From Acidobacteriota bacterium (lineage in GTDB: Bacteria > Acidobacteriota > JAAYUB01): 64,000 bases of DNA. Below are positions 1 through 9,757 of the stretch, in pieces. The stretch is taken from positions 1-64,000 of the forward strand of contig JAFGRT010000145.1 in NCBI GenBank assembly GCA_016935015.1, in the 5' to 3' direction. The position numbers and the translations under genes are program-made. The stretch's first letter is position 1. Each line of letters begins with the position of its first letter. The notes below the pieces were generated by a model, which searched no databases, had not been told where the DNA came from, and saw nothing but the letters and a program-made list of their open reading frames with translations.

Positions 1-3000
1 CGTTCTTGGCCAGCACCAGGATACCCGCCGCCTCTTCGGTGAACAGGGTTCCCGGCTCGATGCCGCCGAAGCCGCCGTTTTGGCCCGGCAACAGCTCGAC
101 GTCGTTGTTGGTGACCAGCGTCTCCACCAGGGCACGCCAACCTTCCAAAGCATCGGACGGTTCACGGAACGCCTGGATGGAGGTGGAACCGGCGCCCCAG
201 CCCTGCAGCTGGAGAGGCTTCCACATGACCACCGACTCTTCGTAGTCTCCGGGCGGAACCAGGACCAGCGAATTGGGCGCGGCCATGTCGATGACATCCT
301 GGATGCTGCCGCCCGGCGCCACCTGGTAGATGCCGCCCGCCGGCACGCCGACGGTCACGGTCACACCGATCTCGGTGACCAGGCCGTTGTCGCCGCGGCG
401 GATCTGCAGCTGGCCGGTGGTCGTCCCGGGGGCGACGGTGCCGGAGATGGAATCATTGGTCCAGACGACGTTGGCCAGAGGCACGCCGCCAATGGTGACG
501 TTCCCCTTGACCGTGCCGAAGCCGTAGTCGCGGGAGGTCCACTTGGGGAACATGCCGCCCAGGCCGTCGTACTGCGGATTGGGCACGGTGGTGGTCCCCA
601 TGGAAACGATGGTGATCTGCTCGCCCGGGGCCGACACAACCGGACCGCCCAAGGCCGACGAGACCGAAAAGATGGACGGTGTGCCGTCGGGCAGCTCGCA
701 GTCCAGCGGGAACTGCGCGGGGCCGGTGAAGGCCGCTACCGGCACCACCGGCGTATCGAGATAGGTGGTGGTTCCGGGCATGTACTGGAACGTGTAGCAG
801 AACTGGCTGTACTGGCGGTTGAAGTAGGGATCAGTGATGAACTGGGGCTCGCCCGGCTGGCCGTAGTTGGGATTCGGGATGGGGCCCGGATCGTTCAGGC
901 AGACGGTGATCATGTTGGGCGAAGCGCCGCTGGGCATGGGCAGGTTCATGGTGTAGGTGCTCGGCAGCAGGCCGTTGTAGCGGCCGAACTCATCCGAGTA
1001 CACGCGGCTGATTTCGCGCCCGGCCCAGTCGCGAACGGAGACCGGCAACCAGGGCGGAGCGTATTTTTCGCCGAACTGGGGCGAATTGGGATCGAACTCG
1101 TTGCGGGTGTCATCGAGGATGAACCCGGTGAAATGACCGGAGATGGGCACCTCGGTAAAGAGGAAGAAATCCGCCGCCGTGTTCAGGCCGGTGGTCACCG
1201 CCACTTGCTTCAAGTTACAAAGAGGGCGCATCTGACCGGCGTACAGGGCCGGAATACCAGGGAACAGCGAAAGTTCGGCCGGCACTTCGTGCATGGAACC
1301 GACACAGAAGGGGGGCTCGAGATCGGGATTCGGCTGGTATTCGTCACCGAAATCCACGTTCTTGTCCTCTTCCTTGACGATCTCGTAGCCCGGCGGAGGT
1401 ACGACCTCCACGATATATATGCCGTTCGGAATGCCGTCCGGCGTCTCGGCGGTAAAACCCGGGAAGGCGTAGCCGCCGTCGAAGACGCCCGGCCGCACCT
1501 GGTTGAAGTTGCGCAGGCCGTCGTAGCAGGCCGCGTTGTTGTAGAACGGATCGGCCGGATCTCCGGGGCAATCCGTGGGTAGGCTGTCATCCCAGCTGTC
1601 GGTCCAGGTCACGGACAGAGCGTCGCCCATATCGAACACGCCCGGCGTGCCGCCGTCCACATCCTCGGGACCCGGAAAGGGGGTCTCGGGGCTGTCGAAG
1701 GGAAAGTTGTCCACGTCGGCCACCTGGATGCCCGGGTTGCCGTCGATGTCATCGATGTAGCCGTCGGCGTCCTCATCCTGGTAGAGAACGACCTGAACCC
1801 GCGGAATGCCCGGCTCCCAGGGCTCGGCCGCGCCGTAGCGCGGATCGTCCTCGGCGCGGGTGGTGGAGTAGTACACCACGCCGGACACGCCGCCGTTCTC
1901 GCCGGGGGCGTAACTGGTCTTGCCCCACAGCAGGGCGCTGGTCTGACCGATAAAACCCTGGAAGGCCTGGGTCAGCACCGGCCCCACCTCGGTCCGGTAA
2001 GGCATGCCGCCGTTATCGGGCTGGGGCTGGGGATTCAGGATGCCGTTGAATTTCTCGAAAAACCACGGATAGGCCGGGTTGGTGAGATCGGGCAGCACGC
2101 CGCCGGCATCCACCACCACGGTCACGCCCGTGGCTTTAAAACGGAGAAAGTCCACTTCGGCCACCTGCCAGTGAAAAAACGGAAAGATGGTGTCGAACGG
2201 GACAAAACCTTCCGAGTCCGTCGGCGCCGCCAGGTAGACGGTGCCGTCGCGCCAGCGCAGGTTGATATTTTGCTCGGGCAGGGGCGGCTCGCCATCATCC
2301 CAAAAACCATCCTTGTCGAGGTCGTTGAAAACGTAGTGGTGCAAGCCCGTGAACCAGCTGAACACCGGGATCTGGCCGACGTCCTGGTTCACACCCTCAT
2401 CCACCAGAATATCGTGGAAAGAAAAGATATTGACCACGTTGTTGTCGAAGAAGACCAGCTGGTAATTGCCGGCCGGCACGTTGGGGATGGAGAAAGTGCC
2501 GTCGGGATTGACGGGCGCCGCATACATGCCGGGCCCGATGCCGCCGACGCCTTCATTGAGGCCGACCCACGGCGTGGTGTAGTCATACGGCGCGCCGGCC
2601 CAGAAATCGTATTCGGGCGGGCGGGAATAGTGCAGACGCACCACCTGCCCCGAAATGGTGCTGCCCGCACCCGCCGGGGTGGGGATATCGTTGAAGGGCT
2701 GCACAAAGCCGATAAACACATGCGGCCCGGCCGGACCGAACTCCCTGAAATAAGGGGGCTCACCGGCCTTGACCCAGGCGTCGATGACCTTGGTTCCCTC
2801 GATGGTGGAGGTCTGCTGCCAGCCGGAACCGGCCGGCGGCACGGCCTGGATGCCGTACTTGCCCGGCGCCAGGTTTTTGATGAGGGCGCGGCCCTCGGCA
2901 TCGGTCATGATGACGCCGTTGCCCATCACGTCCACGATGGGCATGTTGTCGGGTCCGAAAACATAGTTTCCGTTGATGTCACGCTCATAGGTCGTGCCCA

Positions 3001-3634
3001 AGGGATTGTCGAAGGCATCCTTGATGGCGAAGCCGGCCGACGCGCCGTAGCGGCCGCCGGCATCCTCCACCAGCAGCTGGAAGCCTGCCAGCCCCTGCTC
3101 TTCGGGCAGATCGGGCGCATTGTTGATGGGATAGTTGTCATGAAAGACGAACACGGCGATCTGGGCCGTGGGAATGGGCTGGGCGTGGACCACAATGGTC
3201 ATCTGCGACTGCCCGGGCGCCAGCAGACCGCCGCTGATGCTCCAGCCGCGGTCCGGCGGAGCCGGGCGGTCGGGCAGGACCGAAATATAGTAGTACTTGG
3301 CCGGATCCAGCGGCGTCGTGATGATGGCCGTGGAATCACCGGCATGGCCCTTGTCCACCAGCGGCATGTAACTGCGGTGGAAGGAATAGGCCAGCGAGTT
3401 CGGATCCTGGACTCCGGGAAGGGGATGAAATGTCGTATCCTCCTCGATGAGCCAACGGAATCCGGAAATGGATTCGCCGTTGGGACCGGTCACATGAACG
3501 GTCACCACGGCCAGACCGGAAAACACGAAACTCATCATCATGATCAGGGTTGAGAGGAAAATTTTCCGATGGAGCCCAGAGTAGCGTCTCGTTTCTTTCA
3601 CGGGTAACTCCTTGAAGCTAAGATTGCGGTTCAT
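1..3634 (-). CDS. Large secreted multidomain protein with SdrD/carboxypeptidase-regulatory-like repeats (3' end outside window)
   Basis: Minus-strand frame open from ATG at 3634 (MNRNLSFKELPVKETRRYSGLHRKIFLSTLIMMMSFVFSGLAVVTVHVTGPNGE...) to the window edge. Hydrophobic signal-like N-terminus; repeated motifs such as GISGVVYYSTTRAEDD and DEDADGYIDDIDGNPG; C-terminal part reads IYQVAPGGSIQDVIDMAAPNSLVLVPPGDYEESVVMWKPLQLQGWG (beta-helix-like). Absent from the ORF track because it has no stop in the window. Confidence 0.85.
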   Translation of the reverse strand, partial: MNRNLSFKELPVKETRRYSGLHRKIFLSTLIMMMSFVFSGLAVVTVHVTGPNGESISGFRWLIEEDTTFHPLPGVQDPNSLAYSFHRSYMPLVDKGHAGDSTAIITTPLDPAKYYYISVLPDRPAPPDRGWSISGGLLAPGQSQMTIVVHAQPIPTAQIAVFVFHDNYPINNAPDLPEEQGLAGFQLLVEDAGGRYGASAGFAIKDAFDNPLGTTYERDINGNYVFGPDNMPIVDVMGNGVIMTDAEGRALIKNLAPGKYGIQAVPPAGSGWQQTSTIEGTKVIDAWVKAGEPPYFREFGPAGPHVFIGFVQPFNDIPTPAGAGSTISGQVVRLHYSRPPEYDFWAGAPYDYTTPWVGLNEGVGGIGPGMYAAPVNPDGTFSIPNVPAGNYQLVFFDNNVVNIFSFHDILVDEGVNQDVGQIPVFSWFTGLHHYVFNDLDKDGFWDDGEPPLPEQNINLRWRDGTVYLAAPTDSEGFVPFDTIFPFFHWQVAEVDFLRFKATGVTVVVDAGGVLPDLTNPAYPWFFEKFNGILNPQPQPDNGGMPYRTEVGPVLTQAFQGFIGQTSALLWGKTSYAPGENGGVSGVVYYSTTRAEDDPRYGAAEPWEPGIPRVQVVLYQDEDADGYIDDIDGNPGIQVADVDNFPFDSPETPFPGPEDVDGGTPGVFDMGDALSVTWTDSWDDSLPTDCPGDPADPFYNNAACYDGLRNFNQVRPGVFDGGYAFPGFTAETPDGIPNGIYIVEVVPPPGYEIVKEEDKNVDFGDEYQPNPDLEPPFCVGSMHEVPAELSLFPGIPALYAGQMRPLCNLKQVAVTTGLNTAADFFLFTEVPISGHFTGFILDDTRNEFDPNSPQFGEKYAPPWLPVSVRDWAGREISRVYSDEFGRYNGLLPSTYTMNLPMPSGASPNMITVCLNDPGPIPNPNYGQPGEPQFITDPYFNRQYSQFCYTFQYMPGTTTYLDTPVVPVAAFTGPAQFPLDCELPDGTPSIFSVSSALGGPVVSAPGEQITIVSMGTTTVPNPQYDGLGGMFPKWTSRDYGFGTVKGNVTIGGVPLANVVWTNDSISGTVAPGTTTGQLQIRRGDNGLVTEIGVTVTVGVPAGGIYQVAPGGSIQDVIDMAAPNSLVLVPPGDYEESVVMWKPLQLQGWGAGSTSIQAFREPSDALEGWRALVETLVTNNDVELLPGQNGGFGGIEPGTLFTEEAAGILVLAKN

Positions 3635-3647
3635 ATACCGATTCTCC

Positions 3648-4055
3648 TTAATTGGCCAAATGAGAGTGGGAGGGACCATCGCCCTTCTCGTCCGGGGGGG
3701 GCGTCCGGTCACACTGTTCGATGAGCCGGACCAGCCGTTCCATGGCGAAGGGCTTGGCCAGGCAACTGCAGGCGCCGGCGCTCAGGGAGTCGGACAGCTC
3801 TTTGGCGCCGGCACTGCCGGAGATGATGATGACCGGCACATCCTGGTTGATCTTCTTGATGATCCTCATTGTATCGGTCCCGCTGAGGCGGGGCATGCGG
3901 ATATCGAAGAGCAGCAGGTCATACGGATGCTCCATATAACTGAGGACGGCTTCCACGCCGTCACCCACAAGGTCCACATGATGGTGCATCTCTTCCAGCT
4001 CCTCTTTCAGGACAAAACCAAAATTGCGATCGTCTTCAGCCAGCAATATGTTCAT
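3648..4055 (-). CDS. Single-domain response regulator (CheY-like receiver)
   Basis: MNILLAEDDRNFGFVLKEELEEM...DLLLFDIRMPRLSGTDTM...VIIISGSAGAKEL...CLAKPF; acidic pair, phospho-Asp and Lys motifs present. Confidence 0.92.
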   Translation of the reverse strand: MNILLAEDDRNFGFVLKEELEEMHHHVDLVGDGVEAVLSYMEHPYDLLLFDIRMPRLSGTDTMRIIKKINQDVPVIIISGSAGAKELSDSLSAGACSCLAKPFAMERLVRLIEQCDRTPPPDEKGDGPSHSHLAN

Positions 4056-4088
4056 TACACCTCTCCTCGCAGGAACGGCCTATAGTTA

Positions 4089-4104
4089 AGCAATATACTT
4101 GCCA
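4089..4104 (-). promoter_or_regulatory. Candidate sigma-54 (-24/-12) promoter
   Basis: Minus-strand TGGCAAGTATATTGCT against consensus TGGCACGNNNNTTGCW: one mismatch, GG and GC correctly spaced; 34 bp upstream of the receiver ATG at 4055. Confidence 0.7.
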
Positions 4105-4156
4105 ATAAGCGAATTCCTTTTTAAAAAAGGGATTAACAAAATAAGGATTTCTGGAT

Positions 4157-4173
4157 TCGGGCATTTTGCCCGA
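4157..4173. promoter_or_regulatory. Palindromic enhancer-like site (candidate UAS)
   Basis: TCGGGCATTTTGCCCGA: perfect 7-bp arms with 3-nt spacer, upstream of the sigma-54-like promoter. Confidence 0.55.
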
Positions 4174-4179
4174 CAAAGT

Positions 4180-4196
4180 ACGGACAGAATGCCCGA
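4180..4196. promoter_or_regulatory. Second, imperfect copy of the enhancer-like site
   Basis: ACGGACAGAATGCCCGA; one arm identical to the 4157 site, other arm has two differences; centres 23 bp apart. Confidence 0.45.
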
Positions 4197-4200
4197 TATC

Positions 4201-7014
4201 CTAGGCGGTATCGTTCTGAACGGGGAGATGGATCAGGAAGGAAGCCCCCTCACCCGGAACGGATCTCACCTCGATCCGGCCCTGCATATCGGTGATGATA
4301 CGACTGGCGATGGACAGCCCCAGGCCGGTCCCGCCGCGGTCATGCTTGGTGGAATAAAATGGCTCCATGATCCGTCCCTGAACCTCGGCCGGTATGCCCG
4401 GTCCTGAGTCATGGATGGCCACACAAACCGTACCGCTTTTATGCGTGGTCTCTACGGCCAGGGTGCCCCGGTCGGCCATGGCATCGAGGGCGTTGACAAC
4501 GATGGCCAGAAACACCTGCCGCAACTCGCCCTCGTTGCCGGAAACCGCCGGCAAAGGGTCGGCGAAATTGCGCATCACCTTCACCCGCTTCAGTCGGCCC
4601 TGGTACCCCACCATTTCGATGGTGCGGTCCAGGATGTAATTGAGGTTGAGTCCTTCTTCGCTGTCCGGCGAGCGTCGCACGAAGCTCAGCATATTGGTGG
4701 TGATGGCGGTGCACCGGGCCACCTCCTCCTCGATGATGCCCAGGTAGCTGCCGAACAGATCGGCCTGGTACTCGTCGTGGACGATCCGGCGCTGCAGTCC
4801 TTCGGCGCACGCGGAAATGGTGGCCAGGGGATTGTTGATCTCGTGGGCGATGCCCGCCGCCATCTGTCCCAGGGCGGCCAGGCGATCGCTGAGGATGAGT
4901 TTCATCTCGTTATCCTTGCGCTCGGTGATATCCTTGGCGATGCGGATACAGAAGGCGAACTCGCCGTCGGGAGACTTGTAGGGGAAGACGGACAATTGCC
5001 ACACCTTGCCCTTGACGGAGTCCCGAAATTCTCGGGTCACCGGCATATCGCCGTGGCGGACTTCGCGGTTGAAGCAATCCGCGATAGGCTGGTCCTGCTC
5101 ATGGATCAGGTCGTAGCATTTGCGGCAAGGGACCTCGTCCGGCGTCAGCTTGTAGTACTCCATGAAGGCGCGATTGGCCTTGAGGATGTTGTGCTCCTGG
5201 TCATGGATGGAGATCAGGTCGGTGATGGCATCGAAGGTGGCCTGCCATTCCTGGTGGGAGCGGGCCAGGATCCGCAATTTCTCCATCTCCTGCCTTTCAA
5301 TCTGGAATATTCGGTTTTCCGTCACATCGCGGAAAACGATGACTGAACCACCGGGATCGTCAGCAGGACCAGGCAATGGGGTGAAACTGTAGTTAATGTA
5401 GTTTTGTCGCCCGCGGTCGCCCAGCAAGATGGCTTCCCGGGACTGCCGCCGCGCACCGTTTTGGCTGAGGGCCGCCCAGTCGGCCGCATCGAAATGCACT
5501 TCGCCCTTTTCGTCGAGCAGCTGGGCAACCTCCTCCAGGCGATGCCCGGCGATCTCTCCAAACGGCCGGCCGATGAGCCGCTCCGCCGCCGGATTCATCG
5601 ACCGGACCCGGCCGTCCTTGTCCAGGGTGATGACGCCGTCGGAGAGACTGGCCAGCAGGATGCCCAGCCGCTCCTTCTCGGTATTGAGGGCCGCGGCGCT
5701 GCGCTTAAGATCCGTGATATCGGCCATGGTGCCCACATACCCCGCAATTTGCCCATTTTCAGCAATTTCAGGCGTGGTTTCGCCGATGATCCAGGTCACC
5801 TGGCCGTCCGGGTGGACGAAACGGACTTCCGTCCGGAAAGATTCCTGCCGCTGCACGGCGTCCCGCCAGCCGGCCAGGACCCGCTCACGGTCGGCGGGGT
5901 GGATGCCGTCGGCCCAACCCAGGCCCATGCTGTCGGTGGTGGTCAGGCCGGAGAGCTCGGTACAGCGCCGGTTGACATACGTCACGCGGCCCGCGGCATC
6001 CGTTCGGAAAATGCCGGCGGGTGAAATGCGGGCGATGGTATCCAGCTGCCGCTCACGCCGGCGCAATGATTCTGCCGCCGCGCGTCGTTCAGTCACCACC
6101 GCGGCCAGCGTCATGCCGGTGCTGGCCACGATCACCAGAAAGATCTGCAGATAGATGATGTTTACCTGGCTATCGCCGATGATGAACGGGCCCCGTCCTG
6201 CCAGGGTCCCCCAGAAGGCTTCGACGGCCACGATCAGGACGAGGGTGGCAACGCCCGCCTGGCCGAAGCGGAGGGCCGCCCAGATCACGAGGGGAAACAG
6301 CAGGATGGCAAAGACATAGGCGAGTTCATCGTACAGCCACATCCGGTGGATGGATTGCCCCATCACCAGCACCAGCCCCACCAGGATGGCCCCTTCCAGC
6401 CAGCGCCACCGGGTGCCCGGGAACAGCATGGGTGCCTGCAGCGCCAACAGCAGCGGGGCAAGGATCAGCACACCCATGGCCTCCCCAAATCGCCAGCCCA
6501 GGCCAACCGGCAGAAGATCGGCGGCCGGATGGCCCCCGAGCCAGAGGCAGAAACAGATGATGCCGGCGCTCACCAGGGGACCGATGCCGAAACCGATGGC
6601 GATCAGGCTGAGGACATCGCGAATCCGGTCCAGTTCCAGCCGGAAACCGGCGAACCGGTGCAGCAGATAAGCCGCCGTCAGTGCGCCCGCCAGGTCGCCG
6701 GCAGCCACCCCCGCCGCCAGTTCGAAAGGCACCGGCAGCACCAACGCCGCCAGGCCGGCCCCGACGACCACTCCCGGCCACAGGCGACAGCCGAACCGCA
6801 GCAAGAAGGCCAGGGCCACACCGGCGGGGGGCCAGAGGAGTGAGGTGCTTTCGGTAAAGAAGGGGGGCGTCAGACCGATCATGGCGCCGGCCAGGTAGAT
6901 CGCCACCAGGAGCAGGATCCTGAGCAGGCCGCGGGGAGAAGCCGTCGTTACCGGGGCAGACATCCGTTGGTTGTCCATAGCCTCATTCATCGCCGCTGCC
7001 GGCCACGCCCTCAT
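4201..7014 (-). CDS. MASE1-type membrane sensor / multi-PAS histidine kinase
   Basis: N-terminal multi-TM region, PAS segments (WDAVQRQESFRTEVRFVHPDGQVTWIIGETTPEI), HisKA LAALGQMAAGIAHEINNPLATI, ATPase SGPGIPAEVQGRIMEPFYSTKHDRGGTGLGLSI. Confidence 0.93.
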   Translation of the reverse strand: MRAWPAAAMNEAMDNQRMSAPVTTASPRGLLRILLLVAIYLAGAMIGLTPPFFTESTSLLWPPAGVALAFLLRFGCRLWPGVVVGAGLAALVLPVPFELAAGVAAGDLAGALTAAYLLHRFAGFRLELDRIRDVLSLIAIGFGIGPLVSAGIICFCLWLGGHPAADLLPVGLGWRFGEAMGVLILAPLLLALQAPMLFPGTRWRWLEGAILVGLVLVMGQSIHRMWLYDELAYVFAILLFPLVIWAALRFGQAGVATLVLIVAVEAFWGTLAGRGPFIIGDSQVNIIYLQIFLVIVASTGMTLAAVVTERRAAAESLRRRERQLDTIARISPAGIFRTDAAGRVTYVNRRCTELSGLTTTDSMGLGWADGIHPADRERVLAGWRDAVQRQESFRTEVRFVHPDGQVTWIIGETTPEIAENGQIAGYVGTMADITDLKRSAAALNTEKERLGILLASLSDGVITLDKDGRVRSMNPAAERLIGRPFGEIAGHRLEEVAQLLDEKGEVHFDAADWAALSQNGARRQSREAILLGDRGRQNYINYSFTPLPGPADDPGGSVIVFRDVTENRIFQIERQEMEKLRILARSHQEWQATFDAITDLISIHDQEHNILKANRAFMEYYKLTPDEVPCRKCYDLIHEQDQPIADCFNREVRHGDMPVTREFRDSVKGKVWQLSVFPYKSPDGEFAFCIRIAKDITERKDNEMKLILSDRLAALGQMAAGIAHEINNPLATISACAEGLQRRIVHDEYQADLFGSYLGIIEEEVARCTAITTNMLSFVRRSPDSEEGLNLNYILDRTIEMVGYQGRLKRVKVMRNFADPLPAVSGNEGELRQVFLAIVVNALDAMADRGTLAVETTHKSGTVCVAIHDSGPGIPAEVQGRIMEPFYSTKHDRGGTGLGLSIASRIITDMQGRIEVRSVPGEGASFLIHLPVQNDTA

Positions 7015-7114
7015 GCCGCGTTGCCCTTACGGCCGGTTCTTTCCGGGCGGCGGTGAATTCCTTGCGTCATTCGGGCACGGTCCGCCGGCACGATTGGCGA
7101 ACGACCGGTGCCGT

Positions 7115-8434
7115 TTAGTCATCTATTCCGTAGCTGTTCATCTTGCGATATAACGTTTTGGCGTCGATGCCCAGTATTTCCGCCGTCTGGCCGCGATGCC
7201 CGCCGGTCTGGGCCAGGATATGGCGGATGTGCTCCCGCTCAACGTCTTTCAGGCTGCGAAGATCCCGATTGTGTCCCGTTCGTTCCACACCATGAAAATC
7301 CTGGGGCTGCAACTCATCACTCTGGTGCAGGAGGACCGCCCGCTGCAGCACGTTCAACAGCTCCCGCACATTCCCGGGCCAGTCGTATTCCGCCAGCAAA
7401 TCCATAGCCGCCCGGCTGATCTTCTTGCCGCGCGCCACCGGATGGGTGACCATAAAATGGCGCGTCAACGCCACGATATCTTCACGGCGCTCCCGCAAGG
7501 GCGGGATGTGCAGGTTGATGGCGCCGATGCGCCAGTAGAGATCCTCGCGGAACATGCCCCGCTCGCATTCGGCCGTCAGATTCTTGTTGGACGCGGAAAC
7601 GATGCGCACATCGGACCGCAGCTCGCGGGTACCGCCCACCCGAAAATAGGTGCCGGTTTCCAGTACCCGCAATAGCTTGGCCTGGGTAGTCAGCGGCATC
7701 TCACCGATCTCGTCGATAAAGAAAGTGCCTTCGTGCGCCAGTTCGAACAGGCCGGGCTTCTGGGCGGCGGCTCCGGTAAACGCCCCTTTTTCGTGGCCGA
7801 AGAACTCACTTTCGAACATGCTTTCGGTGAAGGCGCTGCAATTCACCGCGATGAACGATTTCGCGGCACGCGGCGATGCCGAATGCACCGCCCGGGCCAC
7901 CAATTCCTTGCCCACCCCGGTTTCACCCGAAATATGCACCGCCACGTCCGAAGGCGCCACGCGGCGGACATTATCCAGCACTTGCCGTATCTTGGGGCTG
8001 TCGGTGACGATCTCGGGGAACTCCATCTGACGCTGAATCTGCGAACGCAGCAGACGATTTTCCCGGACCAGGCCATGCTTTTCGGCGGCCCGCCGGATGA
8101 CGGCCACCAGTTCCTGAATCTTGACAGGTTTGATGAGAAAATCGTAGGCGCCGAGCTTCATGGCTTCCACCGCGGTGGGTACGGTGGCATTGGCCGTCAG
8201 CAGGACGACTTCGGTGGTGATCTCTTCCTTTTTAAGGGTCTGCAGAACTTCCATTCCGCTCAGCCCGGGCATGGTCAGATCCAGCAACAGGACGTCGAAA
8301 TCATCGTGGCGGAGCATCTCCAGGGCCGTCTGCCCTGCCGGAGCTTCACGGGTATCAAAGCCCTCGCTTGCCAGCTCGGTGGCCAATACGCTGCGCAGGT
8401 TTTTGTCATCATCGGTAATCAGAAGCCGGATCAT
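7115..8434 (-). CDS. Sigma-54-dependent NtrC-family response regulator
   Basis: Receiver domain; AAA+ with GETGVGKELVARAVH and GAFTGA; C-terminal Fis-like HTH (GHRGQTAEILGIDAKTLYRKMNSYGI). Confidence 0.95.
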   Translation of the reverse strand: MIRLLITDDDKNLRSVLATELASEGFDTREAPAGQTALEMLRHDDFDVLLLDLTMPGLSGMEVLQTLKKEEITTEVVLLTANATVPTAVEAMKLGAYDFLIKPVKIQELVAVIRRAAEKHGLVRENRLLRSQIQRQMEFPEIVTDSPKIRQVLDNVRRVAPSDVAVHISGETGVGKELVARAVHSASPRAAKSFIAVNCSAFTESMFESEFFGHEKGAFTGAAAQKPGLFELAHEGTFFIDEIGEMPLTTQAKLLRVLETGTYFRVGGTRELRSDVRIVSASNKNLTAECERGMFREDLYWRIGAINLHIPPLRERREDIVALTRHFMVTHPVARGKKISRAAMDLLAEYDWPGNVRELLNVLQRAVLLHQSDELQPQDFHGVERTGHNRDLRSLKDVEREHIRHILAQTGGHRGQTAEILGIDAKTLYRKMNSYGIDD

Positions 8435-8513
8435 CGGTTTTCTCTCTCCCCCGCCGGAGGAATTCCCTTACGCTCTGCCTGCCCATGTCAAAGGATTACC
8501 GTTCCCAAGTTTA

Positions 8514-8594
8514 TTGTCGTTGTCGTAACCGTAATCAATCTTTTCCTCGTTCTCGACGTCATCTTCCCTCCGATTGCGATACCGATTTCGATGG
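8514..8594. repeat. Degenerate hexanucleotide-periodic tract
   Basis: Reads ttgtcg ttgtcg taaccg taatca ... tcgttc tcgacg ... cgattg cgatac cgattt cgatgg; noncoding gap between the NtrC-type gene and the GNAT gene. Confidence 0.5.
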
Positions 8595-8881
8595 CAAGAC
8601 CAAGGTAGCCCAATGGAACGACGACATATTTCCTCCGTTTCCAGGCACAACGGCAAAGATATCTTTCACTTCAATCAGATGCAGGCGGTGGCCGGCCGTT
8701 GCAACTATTCCGCCGGGCCGGGAGATGGTCAGCCCCGGGGCGAGGGGGGACGATCACCGTCGATGAAGAGCCGGCGGCACCGGGCAGAACCGGCCGTCGT
8801 TCTTGCCTGCCACCGGTGGACCTGCTACAATCGGGCCATCTGTTATCCACAGATAAAGCGACTCTTTCTCGGGAGGCTCAC

Positions 8882-9367
8882 GTGGAATCCGCCGCTTTGA
8901 CCATCCGGCCAGCCACAGCCAAAGACGTACCCCTGATCCTGCACTTCATCCGCCGGCTGGCGGAGTACGAACGGCTGGCCCACGAGGTCACGGCCACCGA
9001 AGATGTGCTGCGGGAGACACTGTTCGGCCGCCGGCCGTCGGCGGAGGTCATCCTCGGCTACCTGGGACCGCAACCGGTGGGCTTCGCCTTGTTTTTCCAC
9101 AATTTTTCCACCTTCCTGGGCCGCCCGGGCATCTACCTGGAAGATCTTTTTATCGAAGAGGACTACCGGCGGCGCGGCTTCGGGCGGGCCATGCTGCGCC
9201 ACCTGGCCCGGCTGGCCCTGGAGCGGAACTGCGGCCGGCTGGAATGGTGGGTCCTGGACTGGAACCGGCCGGCCATCGACTTCTACCGGCGCATCGGTGC
9301 CGTCCCCATGTCCGACTGGACCGTGTACCGCCTATCGGGTGCGGCCCTGCAGCGCCTGGCCGAATAA
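8882..9367 (+). CDS. GNAT family N-acetyltransferase (diamine acetyltransferase-like)
   Basis: GTG start in frame with the 8699 ORF: MESAALTIRPATAKDVPLILHFIRRLAEYERL...IYLEDLFIEEDYRRRGFGRAMLRHLARLA...LEWWVLDWNRPAIDFYRRIGA. Confidence 0.9.
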   Translation: MESAALTIRPATAKDVPLILHFIRRLAEYERLAHEVTATEDVLRETLFGRRPSAEVILGYLGPQPVGFALFFHNFSTFLGRPGIYLEDLFIEEDYRRRGFGRAMLRHLARLALERNCGRLEWWVLDWNRPAIDFYRRIGAVPMSDWTVYRLSGAALQRLAE

Positions 9368-9370
9368 GGC

Positions 9371-9615
9371 ATGCGGGCGAAACCGGCCGTGCCGGACATA
9401 AACCTTTTCGTCATGATCGCCGCCGCTGTCTTCTATTATCGCCTCGGCCGGGCGGAATACGGCAGCGGCAGGGTCACCATGTCGGCCAGCGCGTGCTGTC
9501 CGTCATCGCCGGGTATGCCGGCGTGACGCTCATGGCTGTCCTCCTGCGGCAGATCGCCCTCTTCATTATGCTCATCGCCTGGAACTGGTTCTCCGGCCAC
9601 GATCCGCACGTTTAA
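9371..9615 (+). pseudogene. Possible frameshifted small membrane protein
   Basis: Frame from ATG 9371 gives INLFVMIAAAVFYYRLGRAEYGSG; frame shifts near 9460-9490 to VLSVIAGYAGVTLMAVLLRQIALFIMLIAWNWFSGHDPHV ending at 9615. Confidence 0.4.
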
Positions 9616-9696
9616 TTCCGGGAAAACCTCCCCCTGACGGCACCCGCCCTCGGTCTGGTCCTGCACCGACCCTCCGGAAGAGACCGAAAAGTTTCA

Positions 9697-9725
9697 TTGA
9701 CAAAAAAAGCAACATGCTTTTAAAT
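9697..9725 (+). promoter_or_regulatory. Candidate sigma-70-type promoter
   Basis: TTGACA, 17-bp spacer, TTAAAT; 32 bp upstream of the HD-GYP ATG at 9758. Confidence 0.5.
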
Positions 9726-9757
9726 AAAATCGACTTAACCAGAGGCTTGGGGTTTTC

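Noticed and set aside
80-3553. Plus-strand ORFs of 500 aa (80..1582) and 460 aa (2171..3553)
   Set aside because: Antisense to the continuous minus-strand secreted-protein frame (1..3634), which has coherent domain-like sequence. The plus translations are His/Arg/Gly/Asp-rich shadows.
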